Shown here: positions 1 through 9,190 of the stretch, piece after piece | How the letters are laid out: every line of letters begins with the position of its first letter | Position numbering within the stretch: position 1 is the stretch's first letter | Source: Leptospira sp. WS58.C1 | Lineage (GTDB): Bacteria > Spirochaetota > Leptospiria > Leptospirales > Leptospiraceae | Assembly: GCF_040833995.1 (NCBI RefSeq) | Contig: NZ_CP162137.1 | Span: forward strand, 3,642,001-3,706,000 | Reading direction: 5' to 3' | Length of the DNA: 64,000 nt | Notes under the pieces: model-generated | The model's input: only the letters and a program-made list of their open reading frames with translations | What the model was told of the DNA's origin: nothing | Databases searched by the model: none | Position numbers and translations under genes: made by a program

Positions 1-387
1 AGTTTTACCTTCGATAGAACAATCGCCGTAAGAATAAGTGAACTTATCCAAAGTAGCTTCGCCCTTTTTGATCCGGGAACTCTGATAGAAGTATATTCCA
101 AAACTTGCAAATACCAAAGCTGCCGCTGCGAGATAGATCCTAGGTTTAGGGAAAGGGAGAACTGTTTTAGAGGAAGTTTGAGGAGAAATGTTTTTTAACT
201 CCTGGGAAGCGCTAGGAGTTCTGAGTTGGGATTGGATCTGGGTAAGTCTTCGGTATTCGACCGCTCTTTCAGGGTCCTTTAATACGATCTCCAAAAGTTG
301 TTTTTTCCCTGCAGCATCCAGCTCGCCGGAAAGATATGACTCTAGTAGGTCTTCGAAACTATTTGACTGTTGAGTATCTAATGCCAT
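1..387 (-). CDS. Anti-sigma factor / FecR-like membrane protein (C-terminus cut by window edge)
   Basis: The visible 129 residues begin at an ATG one base after the stop of the upstream ECF sigma gene, so the two are almost certainly co-translated. The N-terminal 55 residues (ESYLSGELDAAGKKQLLE) look like the short helical sigma-binding segment of membrane anti-sigma factors. A single hydrophobic stretch follows at about residues 65-85, then the start of an extracytoplasmic domain (KKGEATLDKFTYSYGD) that resembles the opening strands of a FecR domain. The expected role is a membrane-anchored regulator of the adjacent sigma factor. The rest of the gene lies outside the window, so the FecR assignment is inference from context and topology. 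Confidence 0.6.
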   Translation of the reverse strand, partial: MALDTQQSNSFEDLLESYLSGELDAAGKKQLLEIVLKDPERAVEYRRLTQIQSQLRTPSASQELKNISPQTSSKTVLPFPKPRIYLAAAALVFASFGIYFYQSSRIKKGEATLDKFTYSYGDCSIEGKT

Positions 388-388
388 C

Positions 389-919
389 TTATAGTCCGAT
401 CCCTTCCGCTTCAAGATGTGTTCTTAATAATCTGAACGCACTAAGCAAACGACGACTAACGGTTCTCTCCGATATTCCGAGAGTATCCGCAGTTTCCTTG
501 AGAGTTTTCTTTTGGATTTCCTTCAGTAATATTATACTCTTCTCAGGCTCAGGAAGACGCGAAACCCCATCTTTTAATGCTAAATTGAGAGAATTTTTCT
601 CCAATTCAAGAGGATCCTCATGGTTCCCCCCCGAGAGTTCCGGAAAATTCTCTACATTAATTGAGACGTTCCCCGTCTCCTTCTTTGTACGATTGAAATG
701 TTTAAAATAGAGGTTTTTAGCGATGGTACAAGACCAAGAGGAGAAACTACCTCTCTCTGGATCGAATCTATCCATGACCTCGAAGGCCTTCAAAAATGTC
801 TCTTGAGTCAAATCTTCGGCAATTTCGGGATTTCCTGAGAGTTTTAGCAGGAAATGGTACACAGTATTCTTGCAGGACTCGTAAAGAGTGATAAATTCCT
901 GTTGGGAAAGACCTTGCAT
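389..919 (-). CDS. ECF-family RNA polymerase sigma factor
   Basis: A 176-residue sigma-70 family protein of extracytoplasmic-function type. Region 2 is seen in LTQETFLKAFEVMDRFDP followed by FSSWSCTIAKNLYFKHFNR, and region 4 in RLPEPEKSIILLKE with the helix-turn-helix LKETADTLGISERTVSRRL. Region 3 is absent, as usual for this class. The frame stays open upstream to 1039, but that extension would run through the terminator of the preceding gene, and the internal ATG at 919 gives the normal ECF length, so I chose it; no strong ribosome binding site decides the matter. The gene ends one base before the membrane protein that probably controls it. The target promoters are unknown. Confidence 0.85.
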   Translation of the reverse strand: MQGLSQQEFITLYESCKNTVYHFLLKLSGNPEIAEDLTQETFLKAFEVMDRFDPERGSFSSWSCTIAKNLYFKHFNRTKKETGNVSINVENFPELSGGNHEDPLELEKNSLNLALKDGVSRLPEPEKSIILLKEIQKKTLKETADTLGISERTVSRRLLSAFRLLRTHLEAEGIGL

Positions 920-985
920 TTTTTGTTCAGTAGGACCGAAAAAAAGGATTTCTGCTAATTTTTGGGATATTCCGATTCTGCGGAA

Positions 986-1021
986 GCGAAAAAAATAAGG
1001 CCCCCGAAAATCGAGAGCCCT
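986..1021 (-). terminator. Rho-independent terminator of the ricin/Vps62 lipoprotein gene
   Basis: On the minus strand an 11-pair stem with three G-T pairs (arms 1011-1021 and 997-1007, loop TTT) is followed by a run of seven T. It lies 40 bases after the stop of the lectin lipoprotein gene and argues against a sigma-factor start upstream of 919. Confidence 0.75.
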
Positions 1022-1060
1022 ACTCTTTTTACAGAACACAGCGGTTTCCCGCAGGTAATT

Positions 1061-2866
1061 TTAGCGTAAGAACTGGAACTTTTCGTTATCCGTCCAAGCA
1101 CATGGCCATTGGATCAGGAGACCTCCATCCCCAGTCGCTCCGCCGGCGATGTCCCAACACTGGCTGCTATGTTTTGCCTGAAGAGCAAAGAATCCATCTC
1201 CGTAAGAGAGCAATTGGAATCTTTGGTTGTTTCCGCTACCGCAAGAATATTGGATTACATTCATTCCTGCCGCAGTCGATCCTCCCTTCACATCCATACA
1301 TTTGCCGCTATGTTTTGCGATAAACTTGAAGTATCCATCTCCAGTAGATTCAAGTAACCATTTTTGGTTATCCTGATTTACGTTCGTCCATTGCCAGATG
1401 TTGGTGTTGTCGGAAGTGCTCACACCGGAAACATCCAATACTTTGCCGCTATGTTTTGCGGAAATCGCAGAATAATCCGAACCGGTCGGATCGTTTACGA
1501 AAGGAATATTTCCTCCCACGGAAGACTTATCACATCCGTCGGATCCGCAACCCGCACGGGAACGCCAGTCCCCTCTTTCCATCGGATGACCGATCCCGTC
1601 GAAACAAGCCGATCCTTCACAATTCATCCAGCTAGGAGCATCTCCGCCTCTTCTCAATTTAACTAAATTGTTCCAAGTATCCTGGTGATAATCGTTGCTC
1701 CCCGGATTTCTGAAATCTTCGAAGTATAAACAACCGCCTGATCCACCGTCATCATGGAAAGATCCGTGCGCATTCTTACCAACATAACCGACAGGATGAG
1801 TACCGTTCACAACTTCAAAGTTCCCGATTTCTTTGGAATACCATCCGGAGTGTTGAGACCAAGCAACTCGTTTCATTTGTCCGTTTACTACGAGTACACT
1901 CATTCCTTCCCAGTCAGCGGCGTGACTTCCGAAGCTTAGGAAACAAGTACTTTGCCAAGCATAGAAGAACCAGTATCTAAGAAGAACTGCATTTGTTCCG
2001 ACAGGAGAAGCTTCGTAGAAAATAGGTACTTGGTTGTTTGCAATAGTGGAATAATCCTTATTACAAAGATTTTGAGCGGGAACCCCGGCAGCTCTCTGAG
2101 TGTAATAGGTCTGAGGATCGCTAGTGAAACATTTACCAGAATCTCCCGAACCCGTAGTAGTCTCTTGATCGAATCTCAAACGCGGAGCAAATTGTTGTGC
2201 CAACGCGTCGTAGTCGACACTTGGTCCACCGTTATCGGCTTGGCAAAGATATAAGCTCATATTGTCGCAATAACGACCATTACAGCTTGCGCCAGCGATA
2301 TACATGGATTCAGGAGCTACGAATTTCCCGCCGTCCTCCTCAGAGATGCCGGAAGTCCAATAACAATTATTCCTTACTCCATTATTGTTCAATTGAGAAC
2401 ATTTCAAGGAAACGTTATCGCAATAACTTCCGGAACATTTGATCCCGGTAACAAACGCGTTATTATCACAAACACGATAGTTTGTACCTTCTTCCGAAAA
2501 CCAATCTGTCCACCAGCTATTGGTGTGAGTGTATCCGGATTCGCTTGCTAGAAGATTTATATCATCGCAATAACGACCGCTGCATCGTAAACCGCGGGTT
2601 AAAAACGTTGGCCCTGTTTCGATCGGATTCGCACCATCGGTGGTCCAATTCAACCAATGGGGAGGAAAAATCTCATTATGAAAATAAGTGCTGGCTGCTG
2701 CGCTAAATAACTTAGATCCATTTCCGCTTTTAGAAGGAAGAAGGCTAGAAAGCACTCCTAACTCCGCTCCGTTCGACGAGGACTTATCGCTACAAGCCAC
2801 AAAAGACCCGCTGATAAGCCCGATGATTACCAGAGTATATACACCCCGGATGATAATTCTCTTCAT
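1061..2866 (-). CDS. Lipoprotein with Vps62-like domain and C-terminal ricin-type beta-trefoil lectin
   Basis: 601 residues. The N-terminus is a signal peptide ending in a lipobox-like GSFVACS, so it is likely an exported lipoprotein. Residues about 90-210 hold three copies of a cysteine-rich unit, each with a core like CSGRYCD, spaced 45-50 residues apart. Residues about 220-450 resemble the Vps62 family (FAPRLRFDQE, LLRYWFFYAWQ, HAADWEGMSVLV, HGSFHDDGGSGG). The last 130 residues are a ricin B-type beta-trefoil with three repeats, each starting A-K-H-S-(G/S)-K/Q-C-x-D and ending in a Q-x-W or Q-x-F element. The architecture suggests a surface or secreted protein that binds glycans. A terminator follows the gene and no operon partner is seen. 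Function is inferred from domains only. Confidence 0.8.
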   Translation of the reverse strand: MKRIIIRGVYTLVIIGLISGSFVACSDKSSSNGAELGVLSSLLPSKSGNGSKLFSAAASTYFHNEIFPPHWLNWTTDGANPIETGPTFLTRGLRCSGRYCDDINLLASESGYTHTNSWWTDWFSEEGTNYRVCDNNAFVTGIKCSGSYCDNVSLKCSQLNNNGVRNNCYWTSGISEEDGGKFVAPESMYIAGASCNGRYCDNMSLYLCQADNGGPSVDYDALAQQFAPRLRFDQETTTGSGDSGKCFTSDPQTYYTQRAAGVPAQNLCNKDYSTIANNQVPIFYEASPVGTNAVLLRYWFFYAWQSTCFLSFGSHAADWEGMSVLVVNGQMKRVAWSQHSGWYSKEIGNFEVVNGTHPVGYVGKNAHGSFHDDGGSGGCLYFEDFRNPGSNDYHQDTWNNLVKLRRGGDAPSWMNCEGSACFDGIGHPMERGDWRSRAGCGSDGCDKSSVGGNIPFVNDPTGSDYSAISAKHSGKVLDVSGVSTSDNTNIWQWTNVNQDNQKWLLESTGDGYFKFIAKHSGKCMDVKGGSTAAGMNVIQYSCGSGNNQRFQLLSYGDGFFALQAKHSSQCWDIAGGATGDGGLLIQWPCAWTDNEKFQFLR

Positions 2867-3076
2867 TAAGATCCCTCTTTAGTTTTAATGTGGAGGTTTA
2901 TGTATTTAAACGATAGGATAGTATAGGCACCTTAATTCTCACTTATTTTCGAAACTAGATAATATAATTTCTGAAATAAATAAAATTTTTATTTCGAAAG
3001 CTTGTTCGATTTTAATGAATAAAGTTCGTTCTATATTTAACTGAGAAGGAAGATAGAGTTACTAAGGGGATGAGAA

Positions 3077-3541
3077 TTAAGACTTACGGCCCTTCTTCTT
3101 TGGTGAAGCTGCCTTTAGGTTTTTAGGATCCTGATCTTTGCTCATTCTGATCAATTGTGGTCCCATAAATTTTATGAATTCTTCTAAGAATGTGACGAAT
3201 CCTTTGGAACCTCTATTCTCGCTTATAAAAATTAAAATCCTACGAATTGCCGGATCTTCGGTTAGATCACCTAGCGCAGTTTCGTGTGAGCTTTTCTTAT
3301 CTTTATCTAAAAACGCTTTTAGCTCCAAGCGAAAGAATAAACAAAGATTGATAAAATCATGAGTAAGTAATCTCGACTCTCCTCTTTCTATTTTTCCTAA
3401 AAGGTTCGGATTGAATGGAACGCCATATTCCTTTTTGAGAGTGTCGGCAAGTTCCTTTAAAGAGAGTCCCTTCTCCATCCGGCAATATCTGAAGACGTCG
3501 CCGATTTTAGTGTAAATTGATTCGATGGAGCCGTTTTCCAT
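3077..3541 (-). CDS. XRE/Cro-family helix-turn-helix transcriptional regulator
   Basis: 154 residues. The N-terminal half carries an XRE-type helix-turn-helix (YCRMEKGLSLKELADTLKK followed by PNLLGKIERGES), the pattern of lambda-Cro-like DNA-binding domains. The C-terminal half is helical, with a lysine-rich tail (SPKKKGRKS), and I cannot assign it to a known ligand-binding domain. It is transcribed alone, away from the DUF433 gene and towards the lectin lipoprotein gene, across a 210-bp AT-rich gap. It could regulate itself or the lipoprotein gene. The start at 3541 is the only methionine that keeps the whole helix-turn-helix. Confidence 0.75.
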   Translation of the reverse strand: MENGSIESIYTKIGDVFRYCRMEKGLSLKELADTLKKEYGVPFNPNLLGKIERGESRLLTHDFINLCLFFRLELKAFLDKDKKSSHETALGDLTEDPAIRRILIFISENRGSKGFVTFLEEFIKFMGPQLIRMSKDQDPKNLKAASPKKKGRKS

Positions 3542-3829
3542 ATTTCGAACGTTTAAAAACGTCTATAATAGAATAGGATCTGTGAAGCTGCTCAACTTCG
3601 AATCGAATTCTTCTTCCTTGGATTGACTTGGCTTGTTTTAAGCTGAATTTTTTATCCTATGAGTACTTTTGTTACTTTTATTTATATTTTATTCTTTTTA
3701 TTACTTTAAGGATTTTTTTGAAAGTTGTTTATTCCCTAAATCATACGGATTATTTCTTTCCTCGGAAAAATTTCAGACTAAAGAATTAAAGATTCAAAAT
3801 TTGGCTGGGAGCCTTGTTGTAAAATTAGA

Positions 3830-4129
3830 ATGGAAACAAATACAGAAACTATAGATCGGATCGTATCCCATCCTTCCATCTGCGGAGGTAAACCCGTGAT
3901 CCGGGGGACCTCGATCCGAGTTTTAGAAATATTAGATATGATTTTCTTAGGATTCGGATACCGTGAAATTCTGAACGAATATCCGAATATTCGGGTTTTG
4001 GATATTGAAGCTTGTTTGGAATACGCTTCGAAAAGATTACATTCACCGATATTGGATAAAGCAAATCGGGAACTACCAAGAGAATTTGACTCGTCGGAAT
4101 TACGAAATTCTAATCGAAGAGTTTCATAA
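3830..4129 (+). CDS. DUF433 domain protein, antitoxin-like, without a visible toxin partner
   Basis: 99 residues. The sequence RIVSHPSICGGKPVIRGTSI followed by RVLEILDMIFLGFGYREIL and NEYPNIRVLDIEACLEYASK is the full DUF433 signature, a small winged-helix-like fold. In many bacteria DUF433 genes sit directly upstream of a PIN-like DUF5615 gene and are treated as VapB-type antitoxins. Here no such frame follows: the next 98 bases hold two copies of a hairpin repeat and then the end of the oppositely oriented nuoI. The gene is therefore a solitary DUF433 protein or the survivor of a decayed toxin-antitoxin pair. The 20-residue tail rich in Ser, Asn and Arg is unusual. Confidence 0.8.
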   Translation: METNTETIDRIVSHPSICGGKPVIRGTSIRVLEILDMIFLGFGYREILNEYPNIRVLDIEACLEYASKRLHSPILDKANRELPREFDSSELRNSNRRVS

Positions 4130-4146
4130 GAGCCTTGTTCTAAGCT

Positions 4147-4208
4147 CCTGAAGCTCGCAAAGCGAGCTATAGTCGTTACACTTCCTGAAGCTCGCAAAGC
4201 GAGCTATA
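4147..4208 (+). repeat. Two direct copies of a 25-bp hairpin-forming repeat
   Basis: Identical 25-bp copies occupy 4147-4171 and 4184-4208. Each contains the inverted repeat AGCTCGC-AAA-GCGAGCT. They lie between the stop codons of the convergent DUF433 and nuoI genes. They have no T tract suited to classical termination, but a double hairpin in a convergent intergenic gap could stabilise 3' ends, or be part of a dispersed repeat family. Confidence 0.85.
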
Positions 4209-4227
4209 AACAGGAAAAGCCGGAGGG

Positions 4228-4755
4228 TTAGAGTCTTTCTCCTAAGATTGGTCCTCCGACTTTTTGCATCATTCTTTCCTTAGTTAAAATCAGATCTTCT
4301 CTATTGTCCGCGGCCATCTCCGCAGGACCGTCCAAATAGATCGCACCTTTAGGACAGGCCTCTTCGCACATCCCACAGAATATACAACGCAATAAATCTA
4401 TTTCGAATTTTTTAGCAAACTTATCTTCCGGATGAAGATGTTGGATCTCAGGAGTAACATGTCCTGCTTCTATTTTGATCGCGTCTGCAGGGCAAATCCA
4501 CATACAGCAGAAACAGCTGGTACATCTTTCTCTACCCAACTCGTCTCGTTTCATAGTATGCATTCCGCGGAAACGAGAAGAGAACTTTCTTTTCTTTTCG
4601 GGGAATTCTAATGTGACTGCACCTTTCAAAAAAGCGGCTTTGATAAAATGTTTTAACGTGATCCATAATCCATTCGCTATGGAATAGGAATATAATCTTT
4701 GGTACCAAGCCGGCTTATGTTTTGCCGCTACATTAATTACATTAACGGTTCCCAA
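4228..4755 (-). CDS. nuoI: NADH-quinone oxidoreductase subunit I (4Fe-4S ferredoxin subunit)
   Basis: 175 residues. Two classical 4Fe-4S motifs are present, [12 protein letters not shown] and [12 protein letters not shown], the ligands of clusters N6a and N6b that carry electrons from the NADH arm of complex I to the quinone site. The N-terminal helix ([19 protein letters not shown]) is the usual membrane-associated segment. The start is a TTG at 4755 preceded by GAGAGG six bases upstream and overlapping the end of nuoG by 14 bases, which indicates translational coupling; no in-frame ATG is nearer. Only nuoG accompanies it here, so the remaining complex I genes must lie elsewhere. Confidence 0.92.
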   Translation of the reverse strand: MGTVNVINVAAKHKPAWYQRLYSYSIANGLWITLKHFIKAAFLKGAVTLEFPEKKRKFSSRFRGMHTMKRDELGRERCTSCFCCMWICPADAIKIEAGHVTPEIQHLHPEDKFAKKFEIDLLRCIFCGMCEEACPKGAIYLDGPAEMAADNREDLILTKERMMQKVGGPILGERL

Positions 4756-6196
4756 CGGCTGCCTCTCTAGGGTTAGAACGTAATTCTAACGTTTTCTTTT
4801 CCAATATTGAAAAAATTTCCGCAGAGCTTGATAAACCTTTTGGGGCTTCCATTGATTTACTAAAGTTCTGGATCCATCCTTTTTTATTCGTAAAACTTCC
4901 GCTTTGTTCCGAATATGCTTTGATCGGTACTGAATATTTTGCCTTAGCTACGTCCTGCGTAAGGTTCGTTTCTAAGACTACTATAGATTCGGAAGGCACG
5001 CCAGCCAAGATCTCGGAAACTTTTTCCTTAATCACGAAGATCAGATCGAATTCACCTTTTGCAGCAGAAGAACGAATGGAATCGATTCCTTCAACGGAAA
5101 CGAATCCTGCATCTACTGCACCTTTTGTGTTCGGTCTTTGATCCGTAGTGTATAAGAAATCCACTTGTTCAGGCTCTTTGTATTGTTCGGAACTTATTCT
5201 AGCCTCGGTTACGAATGCAACTCCAAGCCTAGATAAGGATTCTTTGATAGCTTTTAAGTTCTGATCCGATTCGTGAGCCCCGCCGATCACTGCGATCTTT
5301 TTGGATCCAGAGATTTTTTCGGAAATCTCATCGAGGACAGTAGAGCTAACACTTGCTTCTCCATTCTTATAGAAGGAGAAAAGTCTGTTTGTATTCAACC
5401 AGTCGACATTGAATCTTCCTTTATCACAAAGGAAATACTGATCCTTTTCCTCGTCTATTCGAGGCATATAGCGGAACATTTTATTATCCCGAACGTTTGT
5501 ATAAGTTTTACAACCGGTGCTACAGCCAGGACAAACGGATTCTTCCGATTTATACCACCAAACCCTGGATTTGAATAATGTTTTATGATTTAATAATGCA
5601 CCAACAGGGCAGATATCAGCAAGCGCACCCTGGTAATTATGGTTGATCGGTTCTTCTTTTGCCAGTCCTATGATGGAATGATATCCCCTTTCGAAAAGTC
5701 CAAGGTTGGATTCACCAACCATTTCTTCTTCGAAACGAACGCAACGATAGCATACGATACAACGATTGTGGTTGATGATCAGATTAGAACCGATCTCTTC
5801 CTGAGGAATATTCCTTTTTTCAAATGTGAATCTGGAATTTCCTTTTCCTTCTTTGAAGGAATTGTCTTGGAGCTGACACTCTCCGGCTTTATCACAGACT
5901 GGACAATCCAAAGGATGGTTTGCGAGTAAGAACTCCATCGTGCCTTCTCTCGCTTCTTTCACTCTATCACTTTTTGTGACGATGGAAAGTCCTTCGGTTA
6001 CCTTAGTATTGCAAGCTACTTGTAAACGTGGAATCCCTTCTATCTCGATGAGACACATGCGGCACATGCCGACTACGGATAATTTAGGATGATAACAGAA
6101 AAACGGTATATCCACTCCTACATCTTTAGCGGCGGATATTAGATTTTTTTTCTCGTCGACCTCGTATTCGATCCCGTCTATCTTTATCTTGACCAC
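4742..6196 (-). CDS. nuoG: NADH-quinone oxidoreductase subunit G, short form
   Basis: 484 residues starting at a GTG (6196) with GGAGG five bases upstream. The N-terminal 2Fe-2S domain has C34, C45, C48 and C62. The His/Cys 4Fe-4S site is H94, C98, C101 and C107. A further 4Fe-4S motif is [10 protein letters not shown]. Next comes C-x2-C-x3-C-x27-C beginning at [10 protein letters not shown], the ligand pattern of the extra cluster N7 that only some bacteria keep. The molybdopterin-oxidoreductase-like part is reduced to about 200 residues, so the protein is much shorter than the usual 680-900. It couples to nuoI by overlap. The extension to 6232 is ignored because it skips the good ribosome binding site. 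Confidence 0.9.
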   Translation of the reverse strand: MVKIKIDGIEYEVDEKKNLISAAKDVGVDIPFFCYHPKLSVVGMCRMCLIEIEGIPRLQVACNTKVTEGLSIVTKSDRVKEAREGTMEFLLANHPLDCPVCDKAGECQLQDNSFKEGKGNSRFTFEKRNIPQEEIGSNLIINHNRCIVCYRCVRFEEEMVGESNLGLFERGYHSIIGLAKEEPINHNYQGALADICPVGALLNHKTLFKSRVWWYKSEESVCPGCSTGCKTYTNVRDNKMFRYMPRIDEEKDQYFLCDKGRFNVDWLNTNRLFSFYKNGEASVSSTVLDEISEKISGSKKIAVIGGAHESDQNLKAIKESLSRLGVAFVTEARISSEQYKEPEQVDFLYTTDQRPNTKGAVDAGFVSVEGIDSIRSSAAKGEFDLIFVIKEKVSEILAGVPSESIVVLETNLTQDVAKAKYSVPIKAYSEQSGSFTNKKGWIQNFSKSMEAPKGLSSSAEIFSILEKKTLELRSNPREAAVGNR

Positions 6197-6340
6197 TCGA
6201 ACCTCCGTTTTTCTAAACAAGCCAGGCGCCAAATCTCAATTGAAACGTACTATTCTAAGTTGGCAACCCGTTTCTAGATCGCATAGAGGTGAGAGCCTGT
6301 CTCAGATCCTGGAAGTCCGTTGCAGACTAAAGAGACGAAT

Positions 6341-7486
6341 TCAGAGTTTTAAATCTCTGTAATAATCCGGAATTTTGGCCCATTTTTGGAACCACTGCGG
6401 ATTCATCGCTCTTTGGTAAAGGTAGGCGTCTACTAGAACCAGGTTTACGGCCGCTTCCACAATTGGAACCGCTCTCGGAAGAACACACGGATCGTGTCTG
6501 CCTTTCGCCTCCAGTGTGGTTTCTTTTCCTTCGATATTTACAGTATTTTGTTTTTTGAAAATAGTGGATGTAGGTTTAAACGCGGCGCGGACCACCAAAG
6601 TTTCTCCGTTAGAGATCCCTCCTTGGAGTCCTCCGGAATTATTTGTGCGAGTGCGGACTCTTCCGCTTCCTTCTTCCACGTAAAACTCGTCGTTATGAGT
6701 ACTTCCGGTTAGAAGAGTACCGGAAAATCCGGAACCTACTTCAAAACCTTTACACGCTGGAATAGAGAGAATGGCCTTCGCTATGTCTCCATCCAATTTG
6801 TCGTACACCGGATCTCCAAGACCGGGCGGGAGATTATAAGAAGCAGAACGGATGATCCCACCCACGCTGTCTCCTGCTTCTTTCATTTGTAGAATAAGGG
6901 CACGCATTTTATCCGCGGCCTGAGTGTCAGGACAACGGACCTCGTTTATATCAACTTCCTCTCTAGTTTGGGGATATTTGTTTTCTGCAATTTCGGAAGA
7001 GATGGTCCCGATCGTATCCACCCATGCGACCGTTTTCACTCCTAGATCGTCCTCTAAGATCATTCTGGCAATAGCACCTGCAGCGACTCTTGCGATCGTT
7101 TCTCGAACAGAGGATCTTCCTCCCCCAACGTGAGCGCGGAATCCGTACTTGGTTTGGTAAGTATAATCTGCATGGGAAGGGCGGAACGTTTCTCTTAAAT
7201 TTTCGTAATCTTTGGAGATCGTGTTCTGGTTGTTTACGATCAATGCGATCGGACTTCCGATCGTTTTCCCTTCAAAAACCCCCGAAAGAACTCGAACTGT
7301 GTCTGATTCGTCCCTAGGAGTGGTGAGTTTACTCTGTCCGGGTCTTCTCCTGTTTAAATCCTTTTGGATCTCGTCCAATCGGATCGGAATTCCTGCGGGA
7401 ACTCCTTCGACAACAACTCCCACCGCTTCGCCGTGAGATTCTCCGAACGTACTGACTTTGAATATTTTACCCCAACTGGAAGGCAT
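6341..7486 (-). CDS. aroC: Chorismate synthase
   Basis: 381 residues, full length for the family. AroC removes phosphate from 5-enolpyruvylshikimate 3-phosphate to give chorismate, the last shared step of aromatic amino-acid and folate synthesis, and needs reduced FMN. Visible signatures are the N-terminal [15 protein letters not shown], the [16 protein letters not shown] stretch, [19 protein letters not shown] and the C-terminal [17 protein letters not shown]. All the conserved Arg and His residues of these motifs are present. It is a separate unit, 145 bases upstream of nuoG on the same strand. Confidence 0.97.
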   Translation of the reverse strand: MPSSWGKIFKVSTFGESHGEAVGVVVEGVPAGIPIRLDEIQKDLNRRRPGQSKLTTPRDESDTVRVLSGVFEGKTIGSPIALIVNNQNTISKDYENLRETFRPSHADYTYQTKYGFRAHVGGGRSSVRETIARVAAGAIARMILEDDLGVKTVAWVDTIGTISSEIAENKYPQTREEVDINEVRCPDTQAADKMRALILQMKEAGDSVGGIIRSASYNLPPGLGDPVYDKLDGDIAKAILSIPACKGFEVGSGFSGTLLTGSTHNDEFYVEEGSGRVRTRTNNSGGLQGGISNGETLVVRAAFKPTSTIFKKQNTVNIEGKETTLEAKGRHDPCVLPRAVPIVEAAVNLVLVDAYLYQRAMNPQWFQKWAKIPDYYRDLKL

Positions 7487-7558
7487 ACAGTACCAGAAAA
7501 CAGGAGACCACCAACGGAAGAAAGTAGGATTCCAAAGTGGAGAGGAAAAGCGGATCGT

Positions 7559-9046
7559 TTACGCGACAGATTTCGGAGCCGTTTTGCGATAACTTTTATC
7601 TATCAGATCGAACAAAGGAGGATCCAATTCCGGATCAATCGCGTAAATTACCCTTCTAGGATCCACTGCATTGGAGAGATTGAAAACCGCCTTTCTTATA
7701 TCCGGGCGGAACGTTTTTCGATCGTAACCCACGATCTTTAACTTTCCTTTATTCGAGAAAACAGGCCGTATAGTCCCGACTCTTTCTAGGAGGGGACGGG
7801 TTTGGTTTTTGTTAATTTCCCGAATAACACATGTCTCGAAGTGGATCTTGTGCTGAGAGTCCGTGGAAACTACGATCACATAGTCTCCCACATTTAGAAC
7901 ACTTTTGTTCTCACATAAACTCAAAGCCATAAAATCGAAAAATTCCTTAACTACTCTTTCATTATATGAGAAAAAGCTGTTATTCAAGATCAACTTCATG
8001 GCAGTGATAGGAGAATATGCCGGCCTCCAATTCTGAGCGGTGCTAAGAGAGGCAAACTCCCCTGCAATGGAAATAATCGCAGGATCGTCTTCGCTATACG
8101 AATTACTTTGTAGAATATACAATTGTCTTTGCATATCTTCCACAAGCACACTTCTAGAAAGATCGTTCTTATATTTTTCGCAATATTCCCCCAGTCTTTT
8201 CACTAAAAATGCAGTAGAAGGATAGTTATTGTTCAATCCTTCTCCTCTGTATGGCCTATGGCTATTCAATACTGCGGTTTTTACCGGACTTTGGATAGAA
8301 GCTAGATTCCCGATCATCAAATAGCTGACAATCGGATGATTTTTAACGTATTCAAATTCTTCCGTACTTAGATTCCCATGGTCCGGAAGTTTCATTCTGA
8401 CCTTGCCTATATCGACCATATAAGCCGCCATCATCAAGTTCAATTGTTGTGCTTTGGAATTTTCGCTGTCTTTAACCGAGATCGCTTTTAAACTCCTTAG
8501 CTTCATCGCCATTGAGATAACCGTTCTTTTGGTCAGGACTTCGGAATCCGTTTCAACTCCTGCGGATTTCATTACTTCGATGACGTTGACTAGACCCAGC
8601 TCAACATCCTGGCTATTTGCAAAATCATCTAGGATCACATCGATCGCCTTCGCGACATTCTTCACATGATTACCGTTTAATGGATAGTCTCTCAATTCCT
8701 TGAGAAGATCGGAGGCCTGTCTTGCCATCTGCAAGGTAAGATCAGGATTCACTAATTTGATATAAGAGACTTTTTTACCGTTTACCGAGTCCGGTTGTTC
8801 CGTTTGGATCCCCACCTTATGTCTTTCGGAGAGAAGGTAATAGATCCCTTGTAGTTCGAATTTTTGTAGTTTGTTAATATCCGCTTCGCTAGCGTTATCT
8901 TTGCGATGAATTAAGATCTGCCCGTTCTTATTATAAAAATCTACGGGAATAGATTGGTTTTCTTTAAACTGTCTGATTACTTCCGCATTAAACTCAAATC
9001 TTTCAAGTCTGAGAGGATCGATCGGACCACTTTGAAATTGAGTCAT
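7559..9046 (-). CDS. Degenerate HD-GYP-like signalling protein, paralogue A
   Basis: 495 residues. The N-terminal 60 residues ([17 protein letters not shown], then GIYYLLSE) form a conserved module often found ahead of HD-GYP domains. The centre (about 170-290) follows the HD-GYP pattern of cyclic-di-GMP phosphodiesterases but with lost ligands: the HD of HDIGK is VD ([11 protein letters not shown]), HHE is SHRP, and GYP is NYP; KNHP is kept. A C-terminal domain of about 110 residues ([12 protein letters not shown] onward) is shared with the next gene. The lost metal ligands make catalysis doubtful; it may act as a nucleotide-binding receptor. It lies 144 bases downstream of its paralogue in the same orientation, so the pair arose by tandem duplication. 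Confidence 0.75.
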   Translation of the reverse strand: MTQFQSGPIDPLRLERFEFNAEVIRQFKENQSIPVDFYNKNGQILIHRKDNASEADINKLQKFELQGIYYLLSERHKVGIQTEQPDSVNGKKVSYIKLVNPDLTLQMARQASDLLKELRDYPLNGNHVKNVAKAIDVILDDFANSQDVELGLVNVIEVMKSAGVETDSEVLTKRTVISMAMKLRSLKAISVKDSENSKAQQLNLMMAAYMVDIGKVRMKLPDHGNLSTEEFEYVKNHPIVSYLMIGNLASIQSPVKTAVLNSHRPYRGEGLNNNYPSTAFLVKRLGEYCEKYKNDLSRSVLVEDMQRQLYILQSNSYSEDDPAIISIAGEFASLSTAQNWRPAYSPITAMKLILNNSFFSYNERVVKEFFDFMALSLCENKSVLNVGDYVIVVSTDSQHKIHFETCVIREINKNQTRPLLERVGTIRPVFSNKGKLKIVGYDRKTFRPDIRKAVFNLSNAVDPRRVIYAIDPELDPPLFDLIDKSYRKTAPKSVA

Positions 9047-9190
9047 AGTAAAAATCCATACGCATCACCAAAGGGCCAAAAAAATAAGCCCAATGTACAT
9101 AACGTTTAAGTAAGATATCTGTTTAGTAACAAAGAAATGATCAAGCCTTAGTTGTAGGCAAGAATAAATTTCCGAAATTGTGTCAATCGA

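Noticed and set aside
920..1039. N-terminal extension of the sigma factor
   Set aside because: It would translate through the terminator of the upstream lipoprotein gene and is not part of the ECF fold.
3778..4197. 139-codon minus-strand frame over the DUF433 gene
   Set aside because: It reads through the hairpin repeats and opposite to a well-matched DUF433 domain.
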